A DNA stretch of 52,630 nt from an uncultured beta proteobacterium (GCA_903830985.1 CAIKVZ010000093.1:1-52630), one strand, 5' to 3'. Shown: positions 34,107 to 44,405, numbered from the stretch's first letter. Numbers and translations are program-made. Notes: generated from the sequence alone by a model not told the origin.

Positions 34107-36866
34107 ATGATCCGCCTCTTTTCCAATGCTGCCCGCCCTGAAACGCCTGAGGTGACGACCGCGTCGCCCAAGTCGCACGAGCCCCATCCGCTGGACGCGC
34201 TCACCGGCGGCGCTTTTTCGGCGTCCACCTCGGGCGATCGCGCCGCGCGTGTGCGTCAATGGCTGGCCAGCGAGCCCTCTGCAGAGCAAATGCAGGAAGT
34301 GTTCAAGGAACTCAGCGGCAAGGACAAGGGCGCTGCCAAACCTCTGCGCGAAAAACTCGATGAGCTGCGTCGTGCCAAGGGCCAGGAGGCGCTGGCCGCC
34401 GAATGGGCCGAGAAGGCTCAGACACTGCTGAACCAGGTCAAGATCAACATCGCCGATGCACTGGCCTGGCAGCGTGATGCCGCCAAGGCCGGCGCGCCGT
34501 TGAGCCGCGAGCCGCTGGCCTCCGTCAAGGTGAAACTGGCCGAACGTGTCAAGGTGATCGAGGACCTGCAGCACCGCACGCAAGTGCAGCGCGAAGCCGC
34601 TGTGCTGCTGGCGCAGCGCATCGAAGTGCTGTCCACCAAGGGCTGGCAGGACGCGCAGGCCGCGCTGGAATTGTTGGGTGCCGATGTGGAGCATTGGAAG
34701 AGCCAGGCCCAGTCGCTCACCACCGATGCCGATTGGCCGAGCGTGGACGTCAAGTTCCCGCCGCTGCTTGAATCGTCGCAGGCGCAGTTGGGTGTGGTCT
34801 GGTCGTCCTTCCAGTCTGTCGTTGCTTTGACGGTCGCGGCCGCCGCCGACCCGGCTGCACCCCTGCCACCGCTGCGCCTGTGGGCCGACGAATTGCGCGC
34901 CCTGCGCGGTATTCCGCTGGAGCCCGAGGCGCCGAGAAAGCCGCGCATTGCGCCCGAGGTGCTGGCCGAGATGCGCGCCAAGGCGACGCACGCCGTGGCT
35001 GAAGCGCTGCACAAAGTCGAGCAAGAGGTTGGGCAGGGCCATGGCAAGGCCAGCGCCGGTGCCGCCGCCGCGCTGCGCAACGCCCTTAAGGAAAACGTCA
35101 AGCACATCGACGACAAGCTCGAAGCCCAGGCCCATGCGGCACTGGCTGCAGCCGGCGAACTCGAAGGCTGGCAGCGCTGGCGTGCCGATCAACTGCGTGA
35201 AGAACTCGTGATCAAGGCCGAGGGCTTACTCAAGCGCCCCGAAGGTCAGGCCATGGGCGGGCGCAAGATGCAGGAAACCCTGCGCGCCATGCGCGAGCAG
35301 TGGAAGCAGACCGACCAGGGCGGCGTGCCCAATCATGCGGCCTGGAAACGCTTTGACGAAGCCTGCAACGAGGCCCACAAGGTGGTCGAGGCCTGGCTGG
35401 ACAAGCTCAAGGCCGACGCTGCGGAACACCGTGCGCACCGCTTGGCGCTGATCGAGGAAGTGAAAGCCTGGGCTGTGGCGAACCCTGCGCCGGCCGATGT
35501 TCGCAACCACGACTGGAAAGCTGTGAGTCGCAGCCTGCACCAGTTTGGCGACCGCTGGCGCGAAGCCGGGCACCTGAGCGAAAAAGGCTTTGCCGAAATG
35601 CAGCCCCTGTGGAAGGACGCAATCGGTGCCGCCGCCGCACCGCTGGAGTCCGTGCAAAAGCTCAGCCTGGACTACCGCCACGCCATGATCGAAGAGGCCA
35701 AGGTGCTGGGCGCGGCACCGATGCTGCACATCGACTCGGTCAAGGCACTGCAACAGCGCTGGCAGGCGGAAGCCCATGCCGTACCGCTGGATCGGCGCCA
35801 CGAACAAAAGCTGTGGGATGCGTTTCGCAAGCCGATCGACGACGCTTTCAACCGCAAGACGCAGGATCGCGAAAAGGCGGCCTCGGCGCTGGGTGAGCAC
35901 GATCGTGCGGTGCTCGATGCCTCCAAGACCCTGGAAGCGGCCAACGCCAAGGGTGAGGCGGGGGCCATTCGCAGCGCCATTGCGGCATTGGAGGCAGCCA
36001 TCCGTGGCCAGACCCAGGCGGCCGACTGTGCTGCCATTGCCACCGCGGCTGTCCCTGCACTTGACGCCACCGTACCCGCGCCCCAGGCCGAGGCCGCTGA
36101 AGGTGCGCAAGCCGTGGCGGAAGCTCCGATCGAAGGCGAGACTCCAGCCGAACAGGCCGAAAAGGCCGAACCGGTTGCACCGGTGCCTGCGCCCAAGCCG
36201 GTCAAACCCGTGGTGGCGATGCGCGGCGATGACCGCCCGGGCATGCGCAAATCCGAACCTGCAGCGCCGACACGCGGCGGCCGTCCGGGCGAGCGCGGCG
36301 ATTCGCGTGGTCCACGGCCCGATGCGCGCGATGGCGCGCGCCCAAGCTTTGGCGACCGCGGCCCGCGCTTTGGCGATCGCCCTCCGATGGAAGACCGGGG
36401 CCCGCGCCTCGGGGACGCAGCGTTTCGTGCCCAGCGCGACGCGCTGGAGCGCGCCGAGTTCGCGCTGAAAAAATTGGCCGCACAGGCCCATGGCGAGGCG
36501 CTGACGCAATTGCTCACCGCCTGGGAAAAGCGCGATGCAGCCCTCGTGCCCAGCGCCCAGGAACTGGGCCCGCGCGTGGCGGCACCGGTGCGCAGCAGCT
36601 GGATTGCTGCAGTGGGTGCAGAGCCCAAGGCCGACGCCGCCGTGGGACAGTCCCTGTTGCGTCTGGAGATGGCAGCCGAGTTGCCAACACCGGCCGAGCA
36701 TTTGAGTGAACGGCGCATGCTGCAGTTGCAGTTGCTGACGCAGCGCCGCGACCCCGGCCCGGCCCAAACCTGGGGCCAGGATGCGGCGAACGTATTGGCC
36801 AGCGCGTTTGACGAAGCCAAGGCCAGGCGCGTGCAAAACGTGCTCAAGGCCTTGCTCAAACGCTGA
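34107..36866 (+). CDS. DUF349 domain-containing protein
   Basis: 919-residue, helix-rich, cytoplasmic-looking protein with no signal peptide. Several DUF349-type helical units are visible between about 270 and 620 (for example MQETLRAMREQWKQTDQGG and HQFGDRWREAGHLSEKGF). A Pro/Ala/Glu linker (about 635-705) leads to an Arg/Gly/Asp-rich stretch (about 712-775) that resembles RGG-type RNA-binding tails, then a C-terminal helical domain with FALKKLAAQAHGEALTQLL. The biochemical function of DUF349 proteins is not established. No good ribosome binding site precedes ATG 34107. The GAF/HD-GYP gene follows after 63 bases. Confidence 0.85.
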   Translation: MIRLFSNAARPETPEVTTASPKSHEPHPLDALTGGAFSASTSGDRAARVRQWLASEPSAEQMQEVFKELSGKDKGAAKPLREKLDELRRAKGQEALAAEWAEKAQTLLNQVKINIADALAWQRDAAKAGAPLSREPLASVKVKLAERVKVIEDLQHRTQVQREAAVLLAQRIEVLSTKGWQDAQAALELLGADVEHWKSQAQSLTTDADWPSVDVKFPPLLESSQAQLGVVWSSFQSVVALTVAAAADPAAPLPPLRLWADELRALRGIPLEPEAPRKPRIAPEVLAEMRAKATHAVAEALHKVEQEVGQGHGKASAGAAAALRNALKENVKHIDDKLEAQAHAALAAAGELEGWQRWRADQLREELVIKAEGLLKRPEGQAMGGRKMQETLRAMREQWKQTDQGGVPNHAAWKRFDEACNEAHKVVEAWLDKLKADAAEHRAHRLALIEEVKAWAVANPAPADVRNHDWKAVSRSLHQFGDRWREAGHLSEKGFAEMQPLWKDAIGAAAAPLESVQKLSLDYRHAMIEEAKVLGAAPMLHIDSVKALQQRWQAEAHAVPLDRRHEQKLWDAFRKPIDDAFNRKTQDREKAASALGEHDRAVLDASKTLEAANAKGEAGAIRSAIAALEAAIRGQTQAADCAAIATAAVPALDATVPAPQAEAAEGAQAVAEAPIEGETPAEQAEKAEPVAPVPAPKPVKPVVAMRGDDRPGMRKSEPAAPTRGGRPGERGDSRGPRPDARDGARPSFGDRGPRFGDRPPMEDRGPRLGDAAFRAQRDALERAEFALKKLAAQAHGEALTQLLTAWEKRDAALVPSAQELGPRVAAPVRSSWIAAVGAEPKADAAVGQSLLRLEMAAELPTPAEHLSERRMLQLQLLTQRRDPGPAQTWGQDAANVLASAFDEAKARRVQNVLKALLKR

Positions 36867-36929
36867 CCTGGAGCCGCGTCCCGCCGGGGTGCTGCCACGG
36901 AACAGGCCAGGAACAAAGGAGACGCTGAC

Positions 36930-38558
36930 ATGAGCCAGGATGCTGCGGGCGACTTGCTGGGCCGGTTGGCCCAGCTCAACGATATCGGTGTGGCGCTGTC
37001 GAGCGAACGCAATATCGATCGGCTGGTGGAGAACATCTTGATCGTGGCCAAGACCATCACGAATGCGGATGGCGGCACCTTCTACCGCATGACCGACGAT
37101 GGCACGGCCCTGCGCTTCGCCACCATGCGCACGGATTCCCTGGGCCTGGCGCTGGGCGGCACGACGGGCATCGCCATCGAACTGCCTGACCTGCCGCTGC
37201 GCAATGCCGACGGCAGTGCCAACGACACCATGGTGGCGGCCTACGCGGCAATGCACCACGAGACCGTGAATATTGCCGACGCCTACGTGGCCGAAGGCTT
37301 CAATTTTTCCGGCACGCGGCGTTTTGACGCGCTCAACGGCTACCGCTCCCAGTCCTTTCTGACGGTGCCGATGAAGAACCACGAGGGTGAAATCATCGGT
37401 GTTCTGCAGCTCATCAATGCGCAGCGGCCTGGAACCCATATCGTCGTGCCGTTTTCCCTGGCTGATCAGAGCCTGGCCGAGTCGCTCGCGTCCCAGGCGG
37501 CGATTGCGCTCACCAACCGGCGCCTCATCATCCAGCTGGAACAGTTGTTCGAGGCCTTCATCAAGCTCATCAACCTGGCGATCGACGAGAAGTCACCCTA
37601 CACCGGTGGACACTGCCAGCGTGTGCCGAGCCTGACGATGATGATTGCCGATGCTGTGAATGCCACGCGCCAGGGTCCGCTGGCCGGCTTTTCCATGGGT
37701 GAGCACGATCGCTACGAGCTCAAGATTGCTGGCTTTCTGCATGACTGTGGAAAAATCACTACCCCGGTGCACGTGGTGGACAAGTCGAGCAAGCTGCAAA
37801 CCCTGTTCGACCGGATTGAGCTCATCGACACACGCTTTGAAGTGCTGCGGCGCGATGCCGAAATTGCCGCCCTGCGCCAGCAGTTGGCGCTGCGCGCGCC
37901 GCTGGATCCGGAGGCCGAATCCCGGGTTTGGCAGGGCTATCAGGCGCAGTCGCTCGCACTGACAGGAGATCGCGACTTTTTGAGGACCCGCAACGCCGGC
38001 GCTGAAGCCACCACCGAGGCCGATCTGCAGCGCGTACGGGCCATCGCCACCGAGCGCAGTTGGTGCGACCCGCAGGGCACGTCGGCACCGTTCCTGAGTG
38101 CCGACGAACTGGAAAACCTCAGCATTCGGGCCGGTACGCTGACGCAGTCCGAGCGCGAAACCATCAACCACCACATTGTCGCCACCATCAAGATGCTCGA
38201 GCAATTGCCCTGGCCGAATCACCTGAAAAATGTGCCCGAGTACGCTGGCGGGCACCACGAGCGCATGGACGGCAAGGGCTACCCCAATGGCTTGCGCGGT
38301 GAACAGATGTCGGTGCAGGCGCGCATCATGGGCGTGGCCGACATCTTTGAAGCCCTCACCGCCAGCGACCGACCTTACAAGAGCGGCATGAAGCTGTCAC
38401 AGGCCATGGGCATCATGGCGAAGTTCAAGCGCGGCGGCCACATCGACCCCGATCTGTTTGATGTCTTCGTGCGCCAGGAGGTTTACCTGGATTACGCGCG
38501 CCAGTTTCTCGATCCCCAGCAGATCGACGCTGTGGACCCGGCGCAATGGCTGGACTGA
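36930..38558 (+). CDS. GAF and HD-GYP domain phosphodiesterase
   Basis: 542 residues. N-terminal GAF sensor domain (about 20-190), then an HD-GYP domain with His271-Asp272 in FLHDCGK and HHERMDGKGYP at 442-452. HD-GYP proteins hydrolyse cyclic di-GMP, so this is a likely c-di-GMP phosphodiesterase, cytoplasmic because no membrane segment is seen. The distance between the HD and GYP motifs (about 170 residues) is far longer than usual; the insert (about 290-400) is helical and charged. AAAGGAGA precedes the ATG. c-di-GMP turnover commonly affects type IV pili, but this gene is not in the pilus operons. Confidence 0.9.
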   Translation: MSQDAAGDLLGRLAQLNDIGVALSSERNIDRLVENILIVAKTITNADGGTFYRMTDDGTALRFATMRTDSLGLALGGTTGIAIELPDLPLRNADGSANDTMVAAYAAMHHETVNIADAYVAEGFNFSGTRRFDALNGYRSQSFLTVPMKNHEGEIIGVLQLINAQRPGTHIVVPFSLADQSLAESLASQAAIALTNRRLIIQLEQLFEAFIKLINLAIDEKSPYTGGHCQRVPSLTMMIADAVNATRQGPLAGFSMGEHDRYELKIAGFLHDCGKITTPVHVVDKSSKLQTLFDRIELIDTRFEVLRRDAEIAALRQQLALRAPLDPEAESRVWQGYQAQSLALTGDRDFLRTRNAGAEATTEADLQRVRAIATERSWCDPQGTSAPFLSADELENLSIRAGTLTQSERETINHHIVATIKMLEQLPWPNHLKNVPEYAGGHHERMDGKGYPNGLRGEQMSVQARIMGVADIFEALTASDRPYKSGMKLSQAMGIMAKFKRGGHIDPDLFDVFVRQEVYLDYARQFLDPQQIDAVDPAQWLD

Positions 38559-38562
38559 AATT

Positions 38563-39384
38563 TCAGCCAGCTGGTGGGATCTGACCGGGCCGGAAAAACG
38601 CGTCGAACAGCGCCGGCAGGGTCGGGAACTCCTGCGCGAAACGTTCGCGCTGCACGAAGTAGGCTTCGCAGGTCACGGCAAAAAATTCCGGCAGCGACTC
38701 GGCCCCATAGGCGTCCATCCAGGGCACGCTGCCGCCAAAGCGCTGCGCGATGCTGAGCTGGTCGCAAAATCCTTCGTAAGCAGGTTGCAGCACGGCCAGC
38801 CAGGCCGTTCGTGCTTGCCCAGAGTTTGCCGTGCCGAGAAAGCCGCGCGGCAACGGCGGGCAGCCATCGTCCAGGCCGTTGCGCAGGTCCAGCTTGTGGG
38901 CAAATTCGTGGATCACCAGGTTGTAGCCCTCGGCCGCGCTGGCGTCGGAGCCGGCCACGTCGTGCCAGTTCAACATCACCGGCCCTTGGTCCATGGACTC
39001 GCCCGACAGGCGCTCCTGGTAACGGTGCACGACGCCGGCATCGTCCATCACCTCGCGCCGCGCCAGCACCTCGCCGGGGTGCAGCACGATGCCGACGAAA
39101 TCGTCGTACCAGCGCAGCAGTGTGGCAGCGCTGGTGCCGGGTTGCAGGTGCAGCAGCGGCAGGCAGGCCTGGGACGCAATGGCCAGCGCCATGGCGTCCG
39201 TGACCGTGATGTGCTGGCCCTGAAACTGCTTTTGCGCCAGAAATTCGGCGCACAACTGGCGCAGCTTGAATTGTTCGTCAACGCTCAGCGCGGCCAGAAA
39301 TCGATAGGACTGCAATGTGCTTTGCCAGAGTTCGTCATCGATCGTCAATCGCCGCTGCCAGCGCCGCCACCAGCTTCGCACCAT
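38563..39384 (-). CDS. mtfA: MtfA-family zinc peptidase
   Basis: 273-residue M90 peptidase homologue. The zinc motif is His159-Glu160-x-x-His163 in NLVIHEFAHKLD, and the downstream PEFFAVTCEAYF contains the family's third zinc ligand region. In E. coli, MtfA binds the Mlc repressor and so affects glucose uptake; that partner may not exist here. It starts 3 bases after the lpxH stop and is convergent with the HD-GYP gene (4-base gap). Confidence 0.92.
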   Translation of the reverse strand: MVRSWWRRWQRRLTIDDELWQSTLQSYRFLAALSVDEQFKLRQLCAEFLAQKQFQGQHITVTDAMALAIASQACLPLLHLQPGTSAATLLRWYDDFVGIVLHPGEVLARREVMDDAGVVHRYQERLSGESMDQGPVMLNWHDVAGSDASAAEGYNLVIHEFAHKLDLRNGLDDGCPPLPRGFLGTANSGQARTAWLAVLQPAYEGFCDQLSIAQRFGGSVPWMDAYGAESLPEFFAVTCEAYFVQRERFAQEFPTLPALFDAFFRPGQIPPAG

Positions 39385-39387
39385 GGC

Positions 39388-40209
39388 TCAGGTGCAGGGC
39401 AGGGCGATGCGTTGCAGCGTGGCCGGCTCGGCTGCAAGATTGCCGCATTGCAATCGCAGCACCTCGGCGCGCGCAGGCTGCGCGTTGCCATCCCAGTCGC
39501 TCAGCACCCAGCGCTGCAAGCCGTCGCCCAGGTCGTGCCAAGCCGGACGATGGGTGTGGCCATGAATCAGCACGCTGGCTTGCGCTGCGGCGAGCCAGGC
39601 GCGCGCCGCAGCGGCGTCCACGTCGATGCAGTGCTGCCTGGCCTGCTGATGTTCATCGCTCTGCTGGCGCATGCCTGCCGCAACCGCCTGTCGCTGCGCC
39701 AGGGGCTGTGCCAGAAAGCTGGTCTGCCATGCGGGGTTGCGCACCTGCTCGCGAAAAGACAGGTAATCGGTGTCGGCCAGGCACAGCGCGTCGCCATGCG
39801 TCAGCAGCCAGCGCTGGCCGGCAAACTCCAGCACCGTCGGGTCTTGCAAGCATTGCATCTGCGCAGACTGAAGGAAATCCGCGCCAACCAGGAAGTCGCG
39901 GTTGCCGTGCAGGAAATACAGCGCGGTGTGCTCGGCGGCGCTTTGCAGCACCTCGGCACAGCGTACTTCAAACGAAGCAGCGTCTGCATCACCGGAATCT
40001 GCGGCCAACCGGGCGTCGTCACCGACCCAGACCTCAAACAGGTCGCCCAGAATGAACACCGCGTCGGCCGGGGTGTCCTGCAGGTAGCGTTGCCAGGCCC
40101 GGAAAGTGGCCTCGCCCGAGACCTGCAGGTGCAGGTCTGAAATGAAGTCGACCGTGTGCCAGTTGCCCGGTGCGACAAGCTGCTGCACCAGTGGGGTGGC
40201 CTGGGTCAT
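39388..40209 (-). CDS. lpxH: UDP-2,3-diacylglucosamine diphosphatase
   Basis: Hydrolyses UDP-diacylglucosamine to lipid X in lipid A synthesis at the inner membrane face. 273 residues, slightly longer than E. coli LpxH (240). All metallophosphatase motifs are visible: DLH (Asp25, His27), GDLFEVWVGDD, LHGNRDF, LTHGDALC and HGHTHRP. It follows ppiB (16-base gap) in a leftward series; the cyclophilin-lpxH order is common in Burkholderiales. Confidence 0.94.
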   Translation of the reverse strand: MTQATPLVQQLVAPGNWHTVDFISDLHLQVSGEATFRAWQRYLQDTPADAVFILGDLFEVWVGDDARLAADSGDADAASFEVRCAEVLQSAAEHTALYFLHGNRDFLVGADFLQSAQMQCLQDPTVLEFAGQRWLLTHGDALCLADTDYLSFREQVRNPAWQTSFLAQPLAQRQAVAAGMRQQSDEHQQARQHCIDVDAAAARAWLAAAQASVLIHGHTHRPAWHDLGDGLQRWVLSDWDGNAQPARAEVLRLQCGNLAAEPATLQRIALPCT

Positions 40210-40225
40210 GCGTTGCGCAGGCAGG

Positions 40226-40732
40226 TCAGACGGCGACCGCCTTCTCGATCACCACGTCTTCCTTGGGAACGTCGTCGTGGTAACCCTTGCGAGCGGTGGC
40301 AACGGCCTTGATCTTGTCCACCACCTCAGCGCCCGAAACCACCTTGCCGAAAACCGTGTAGCCCCAACCCTGGGATGTAGGTGCGGTGTGGTTCAGGAAG
40401 CCGTTGTCGGCCACGTTCAGGAAGAACTGGGCCGTGGCCGAATGCGGGTCCGAGGTGCGCGCCATGGCAACTGTGTAGTTGGCGTTCTTCAGGCCGTTGT
40501 TGGCTTCGTTGTCGATCGGCGCGTCGCAGGGCTTTTGCTGCATGCCCGGCTCAAAGCCGCCGCCCTGCACCATGAAGCCCGGTATGACGCGGTGAAAGAT
40601 GGTGTTGTTGTAGTGGCCCTTGTTCACGTAGTTCATGAAGTTCGCGGCGGATTTGGGCGCCTTGTCGGCGTCGAGTTCCAGGGTGATGACGCCGTAACCG
40701 GTGATGTGGAGTTCGACTTTGGGATTGCTCAT
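40226..40732 (-). CDS. ppiB: Peptidyl-prolyl cis-trans isomerase, cyclophilin type (cytoplasmic)
   Basis: 168 residues without a signal peptide, so cytoplasmic. The cyclophilin core is intact: [18 protein letters not shown] with the catalytic Arg, [20 protein letters not shown], and [18 protein letters not shown]. It lies 4 bases after the exported cyclophilin gene. Confidence 0.95.
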   Translation of the reverse strand: MSNPKVELHITGYGVITLELDADKAPKSAANFMNYVNKGHYNNTIFHRVIPGFMVQGGGFEPGMQQKPCDAPIDNEANNGLKNANYTVAMARTSDPHSATAQFFLNVADNGFLNHTAPTSQGWGYTVFGKVVSGAEVVDKIKAVATARKGYHDDVPKEDVVIEKAVAV

Positions 40733-40736
40733 GGGA

Positions 40737-41423
40737 TTATTTAACGAGGGTTGCAGAAGTGATGACGATGGGTGTCTTGGGAACGTCGCTGGGGAACGGG
40801 CCGCCGGCGCCCGTGGGCGTGGTCTTGATCTTGTTCACCACGTCCATGCCGCTGACGACCTTGCCGAACACCGTGTAGCCGAACAATTGCGGGGCATTGA
40901 TGAGGTTGGCACGGGGCGTATTTTCATACACATGACCCTGGTACTCGAACTTCGGCACCGGGTCACCCGGCGGGATCAGTGTCGGATCCAGGAAGGCGTT
41001 GTCCTTGATGTTGATAAAAAACTGCGCCGTGGCCGATTGCGGATCGTTGGTGCGTGCCATGGCCAGCGTGCCCACGACGTTCTTCAGGCCGCCCTTGGCC
41101 AGCGCTTCGCGGCCCTCATGCGGCACGGCCGGGCGTGTCTTCTTTTCCAGGTAACTGGCGGTGAAACCGCCACCCTGGACCATGAAGTTGTCGATCACGC
41201 GGTGAAAGATCGTGCCGTCGTAGTGCTTGTCCTTGACGTACTGAAGAAAGTTTTCCACGGTCTTGGGCGCCTTGTCGGGGTAGACCTCGACCACGAAGTC
41301 GCCCGCGGTGGTGGAGAACTTCACCTTGGGGGCGCCGTCTGCCCAGGCTGATGCCACCAGGGAACTGATCAAGAGCGCCGCAATGAAGCTGCGACGCTGC
41401 AAGGGAAATCGAATGGATGGCAC
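40737..41423 (-). CDS. Peptidyl-prolyl cis-trans isomerase, cyclophilin type (periplasmic)
   Basis: 228 residues with a signal peptide ([16 protein letters not shown], cleavage likely after AWA at about residue 28). The core has [19 protein letters not shown] and [18 protein letters not shown]. An insertion of about 20 residues around [20 protein letters not shown] distinguishes it from ppiB. This is probably the PpiA-like periplasmic isomerase that helps fold envelope proteins. Confidence 0.93.
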   Translation of the reverse strand: MPSIRFPLQRRSFIAALLISSLVASAWADGAPKVKFSTTAGDFVVEVYPDKAPKTVENFLQYVKDKHYDGTIFHRVIDNFMVQGGGFTASYLEKKTRPAVPHEGREALAKGGLKNVVGTLAMARTNDPQSATAQFFINIKDNAFLDPTLIPPGDPVPKFEYQGHVYENTPRANLINAPQLFGYTVFGKVVSGMDVVNKIKTTPTGAGGPFPSDVPKTPIVITSATLVK

Positions 41424-41479
41424 GGTGAGACTCCTTCAATAAAACAGGGAAAACGCCAGTTGCCCAAGGGCGAACGCTG

Positions 41480-42034
41480 TCAAGGGGACTTAGCCGGTTT
41501 CGTCGCAGGGGTCAGCAGTTGCTGCAGCAGGGTGAGCTTGGGTGCCAGGGCGGTGTTCGCCTTGTCGAGTTGCAGCGATCGGGCGTAGGCCAGAGACGCC
41601 AGCTTGGCATAGACGTCACCCAGGTTTTCGTGCGCCGTGGCGTAGTCCGGATTGGCACGGATTGCCATCGCCAGTTCCTCGCGTGCCTGGTCAAACTGGC
41701 CAAGGCCGGCCAGCAGTACGGCCAGGTTATTGTGCGGTTCCGGCAGTTCCGGGTACTCCTGCGTCAAGCGGGTGAAGGTCTGAATGGCCTGTTCCGTACT
41801 GCCCGATTCGGTCTGGATCACACCGAGCAGAAAACGCATTTGCGGGTCAGTGGGTTTGCCGGCGATATAGGCTTGGGCCGCAGCCAAGGCCTGTGCACGC
41901 TTGCCGTCGCGCAGTTGTTGTGCCACGTCGCCGTAGACGTCGGCGTGAACTGCCCCCGCCCAAGCTGCTCCCAGCACGGCAACGAGGCGAGCGGCAGACA
42001 GCAAAGTGGAGCGCGAAGAAGGCGATGGATGCAT
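41480..42034 (-). CDS. Exported tetratricopeptide repeat protein
   Basis: 184 residues: signal peptide (ARLVAVLGAAWAGAVHA), then TPR units, clearest at PELPEPHNNLAVLLAGLGQF and NPDYATAHENLGDVYAKLAS. It likely acts as a periplasmic protein-interaction scaffold; no enzyme motif is seen. It is the first gene of the leftward group and divergent from cysS. The 181-base gap includes a CCCCCGTCGGGG hairpin in its presumed leader (42062-42075). Confidence 0.85.
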   Translation of the reverse strand: MHPSPSSRSTLLSAARLVAVLGAAWAGAVHADVYGDVAQQLRDGKRAQALAAAQAYIAGKPTDPQMRFLLGVIQTESGSTEQAIQTFTRLTQEYPELPEPHNNLAVLLAGLGQFDQAREELAMAIRANPDYATAHENLGDVYAKLASLAYARSLQLDKANTALAPKLTLLQQLLTPATKPAKSP

Positions 42035-42215
42035 GAGCGGGCGAAATTCGCGACAGGTAATCCCCGACGGGGGCTTTATACTGCGATTTATTGTAGCCCA
42101 CGGCCTGGTATCCCCCGCCTTGTGGCAATGTCCCTACCAACACCCAAAGAATAATCAAGAAAAGATGCAGGATCCCCGGGCCGCGCGCAGTGCGGGCCAC
42201 GGTTAACCCGCATCG

Positions 42216-43601
42216 ATGGAATCCATGAGCTTGCGAATCTATAACACGCTGACGCGTGCCCTGGAAGAATTTTCCCCGATCGAGCCCGGCCATGTGCGCA
42301 TGTATGTCTGCGGCATGACGATCTATGACCTGTGCCATGTGGGCCATGCGCGCATGATGATGGCGTTTGACGTGGTGCAGCGCTGGCTGGTGGCAAGTGG
42401 TTATCGCGTCACCTATGTGCGCAACATTACCGACATCGAAGACAAGATCATCCGGCGCGCGGTGGAGCGTGGCATCAGCATTCGCGCCCTGACCGACGAG
42501 ATGATCGCGGCCATGCGCCAGGACTTGGCTGCGCTGGGCATCGCTGCGCCCACGGTGGAGCCGCGTGCCACCGAGTACGTGCGCCAGATGACGGACCTGA
42601 TTGGCCTGTTGCAGGACAAGGGCCTGGCCTACCAGGCGGCCAGCGGCGACATGAACTATTCGGTGCGCAAGTTCCCCGGGTACGGCAAGCTCAGCGGCAA
42701 GTCGCTGGACCAGCTGCGCGCCGGCGAGCGCGTGGCGGTGCAGGATGGCAAGGAAGACCCGCTGGACTTCGTGCTCTGGAAGGCTGCCAAGCCCGAGGAG
42801 CCCGAAGACGCCAAGTACGACTCGCCATTCGGCGCGGGTCGTCCGGGTTGGCACATCGAGTGTTCGGCCATGAGCTGCGCCGTGCTGGGCAAGACCTTTG
42901 ACATCCACGGTGGGGGCGCAGATCTGCAGTTTCCGCACCATGAGAACGAAATCGCGCAAAGCGAGGGCGCCAACGGCCAGCCACTGGCGAACTACTGGGT
43001 GCACAACGGTTTCCTGCAGGTGGACAACGAAAAGATGTCCAAGAGCCTGGGCAACTTCTTCACGATCCGCGACGTGCTCAAGTGTTTTGACGGCGAGACC
43101 GTGCGCTTTTTCATGCTGCGCGTGCACTACCGCCGTCCTTTCAACTACAGCGATGCCGGCCTCGAAGACGCGCGCACCGGGCTCAAGCGCCTGTACACCG
43201 CGCTGCACGCCGTGCCGCCGCAGGACGTCGAACTGGACTGGAACCAGCCCTTTGCGGCCCGCTTCCAGGCGGCCATGGACAACGACTTCTCCACGCCCGA
43301 GGCGGTGGCTGCGCTGTTCGATCTGGCCAGCGAAGTGAACCGCACACAGTCGGGTGCGCTGAGCGGGCTGCTCAAAAAGCTGGGTGCAGTCCTGGGCCTG
43401 TTGCAGGCCGATCCTGAAGCCTTTTTGCAGTCCGGAGCCGGACTCGACGAAGCCGCGATACAACTGCGCATTGCGCAGCGCGCAGCGGCCAAGGCCGCGA
43501 AGAATTTCGCCGAAGCCGACCGCATCCGCCAGGACCTGCTGGCCCAGGGCATAGCCCTCAAGGACTCCCCCGCAGGAACGACATGGGAGGCCGCGCAATG
43601 A
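42216..43601 (+). CDS. cysS: Cysteine--tRNA ligase
   Basis: Class I aminoacyl-tRNA synthetase, 461 residues. [18 protein letters not shown] contains the zinc-binding Cys and the HIGH-type motif (HVGH); KMSKSLGN is the second signature, and the zinc ligands in WHIECSAMS and [11 protein letters not shown] are present. The start could be 42216 or the ATG at 42225 (MSLRIYNT), which matches relatives better. Confidence 0.96.
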   Translation: MESMSLRIYNTLTRALEEFSPIEPGHVRMYVCGMTIYDLCHVGHARMMMAFDVVQRWLVASGYRVTYVRNITDIEDKIIRRAVERGISIRALTDEMIAAMRQDLAALGIAAPTVEPRATEYVRQMTDLIGLLQDKGLAYQAASGDMNYSVRKFPGYGKLSGKSLDQLRAGERVAVQDGKEDPLDFVLWKAAKPEEPEDAKYDSPFGAGRPGWHIECSAMSCAVLGKTFDIHGGGADLQFPHHENEIAQSEGANGQPLANYWVHNGFLQVDNEKMSKSLGNFFTIRDVLKCFDGETVRFFMLRVHYRRPFNYSDAGLEDARTGLKRLYTALHAVPPQDVELDWNQPFAARFQAAMDNDFSTPEAVAALFDLASEVNRTQSGALSGLLKKLGAVLGLLQADPEAFLQSGAGLDEAAIQLRIAQRAAAKAAKNFAEADRIRQDLLAQGIALKDSPAGTTWEAAQ

Positions 43602-43726
43602 GCCACGCGACGAGGGACCCCGGAACGGGGATCGGCGCCCAGGCGAATTGCGCGAGGCGGCCGACACCACGTCGCCCAAGTCAAGTTGAAGCTTGTGTCG
43701 GACGCGCAATGAGGCACGCGACGAGG
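43593..43726 (+). repeat. Pair of 23-bp direct repeats between cysS and the glycosylase gene
   Basis: Copies at 43593-43615 and 43704-43726 share 22 of 23 bases (GCGCAATGAGCCACGCGACG..., with one C/G difference). The first copy contains the cysS stop codon. The region between shows no gene. Confidence 0.7.
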
Positions 43727-43737
43727 CCTCGCGTCGC

Positions 43738-44391
43738 ATGATGATGGCAGCCAAGACCGCACCCAGCGTGCTGTGCACCCCCGACTACTGGTCGGATGCA
43801 TGCAAGCATCTGGCGCGCAAGGACCGCGTCATGAAGCGGCTTATTCCCCAGTTCGGCGACGCCTGCCTGCAGTCGCGTGGCGACGCCTTTGTCACCTTGG
43901 CGCGCAGCATCGTGGGTCAGCAGATTTCGGTCAAGGCCGCGCAGACCGTGTGGGAGCGTTTTGCCGCCTTGCCGCGCAAGATGATCCCGGGCAATGTGCT
44001 CAAGCTCAAGGTGGACGACATGCGCGCGGCAGGACTGTCGGCGCGCAAGGTCGAATACCTGGTTGATCTGGCCCTGCATTTCGATGGCGGCGGTCTGCAC
44101 GTCACCGAATGGAGCAGCATGGACGACGAGGCCGTTATCGCCGAACTGGTGAGCATCCGGGGCATCGGCCGCTGGACCGCAGAGATGTTTTTAATTTTCC
44201 ATTTGATGCGGCCCAACATCCTGCCGCTGGACGATGTCGGCCTGATCAATGGCATCAGCAGCAACTATTTTTCCGGCGAAGCCGTGAGTCGCAGCGATGC
44301 GCGCGAAGTGGCCGCTGCCTGGGCGCCATATTGCAGCGTCGCGACTTGGTATATTTGGCGTTCGCTTGACCCGCTGCCGGTCGAGTACTGA
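43738..44391 (+). CDS. DNA-3-methyladenine glycosylase II-like (HhH-GPD family)
   Basis: Removes alkylated bases in base-excision repair. 217 residues from ATG 43738; a TTG at 43693 would extend into repeat sequence. The family core is visible: [15 protein letters not shown], the helix-hairpin-helix [18 protein letters not shown], and the catalytic aspartate region LPLDDVGL. It resembles the short AlkA proteins without the N-terminal extension. accA follows after 14 bases. Confidence 0.9.
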   Translation: MMMAAKTAPSVLCTPDYWSDACKHLARKDRVMKRLIPQFGDACLQSRGDAFVTLARSIVGQQISVKAAQTVWERFAALPRKMIPGNVLKLKVDDMRAAGLSARKVEYLVDLALHFDGGGLHVTEWSSMDDEAVIAELVSIRGIGRWTAEMFLIFHLMRPNILPLDDVGLINGISSNYFSGEAVSRSDAREVAAAWAPYCSVATWYIWRSLDPLPVEY

Positions 44392-44405
44392 CAAGGAGAA
44401 CAACG

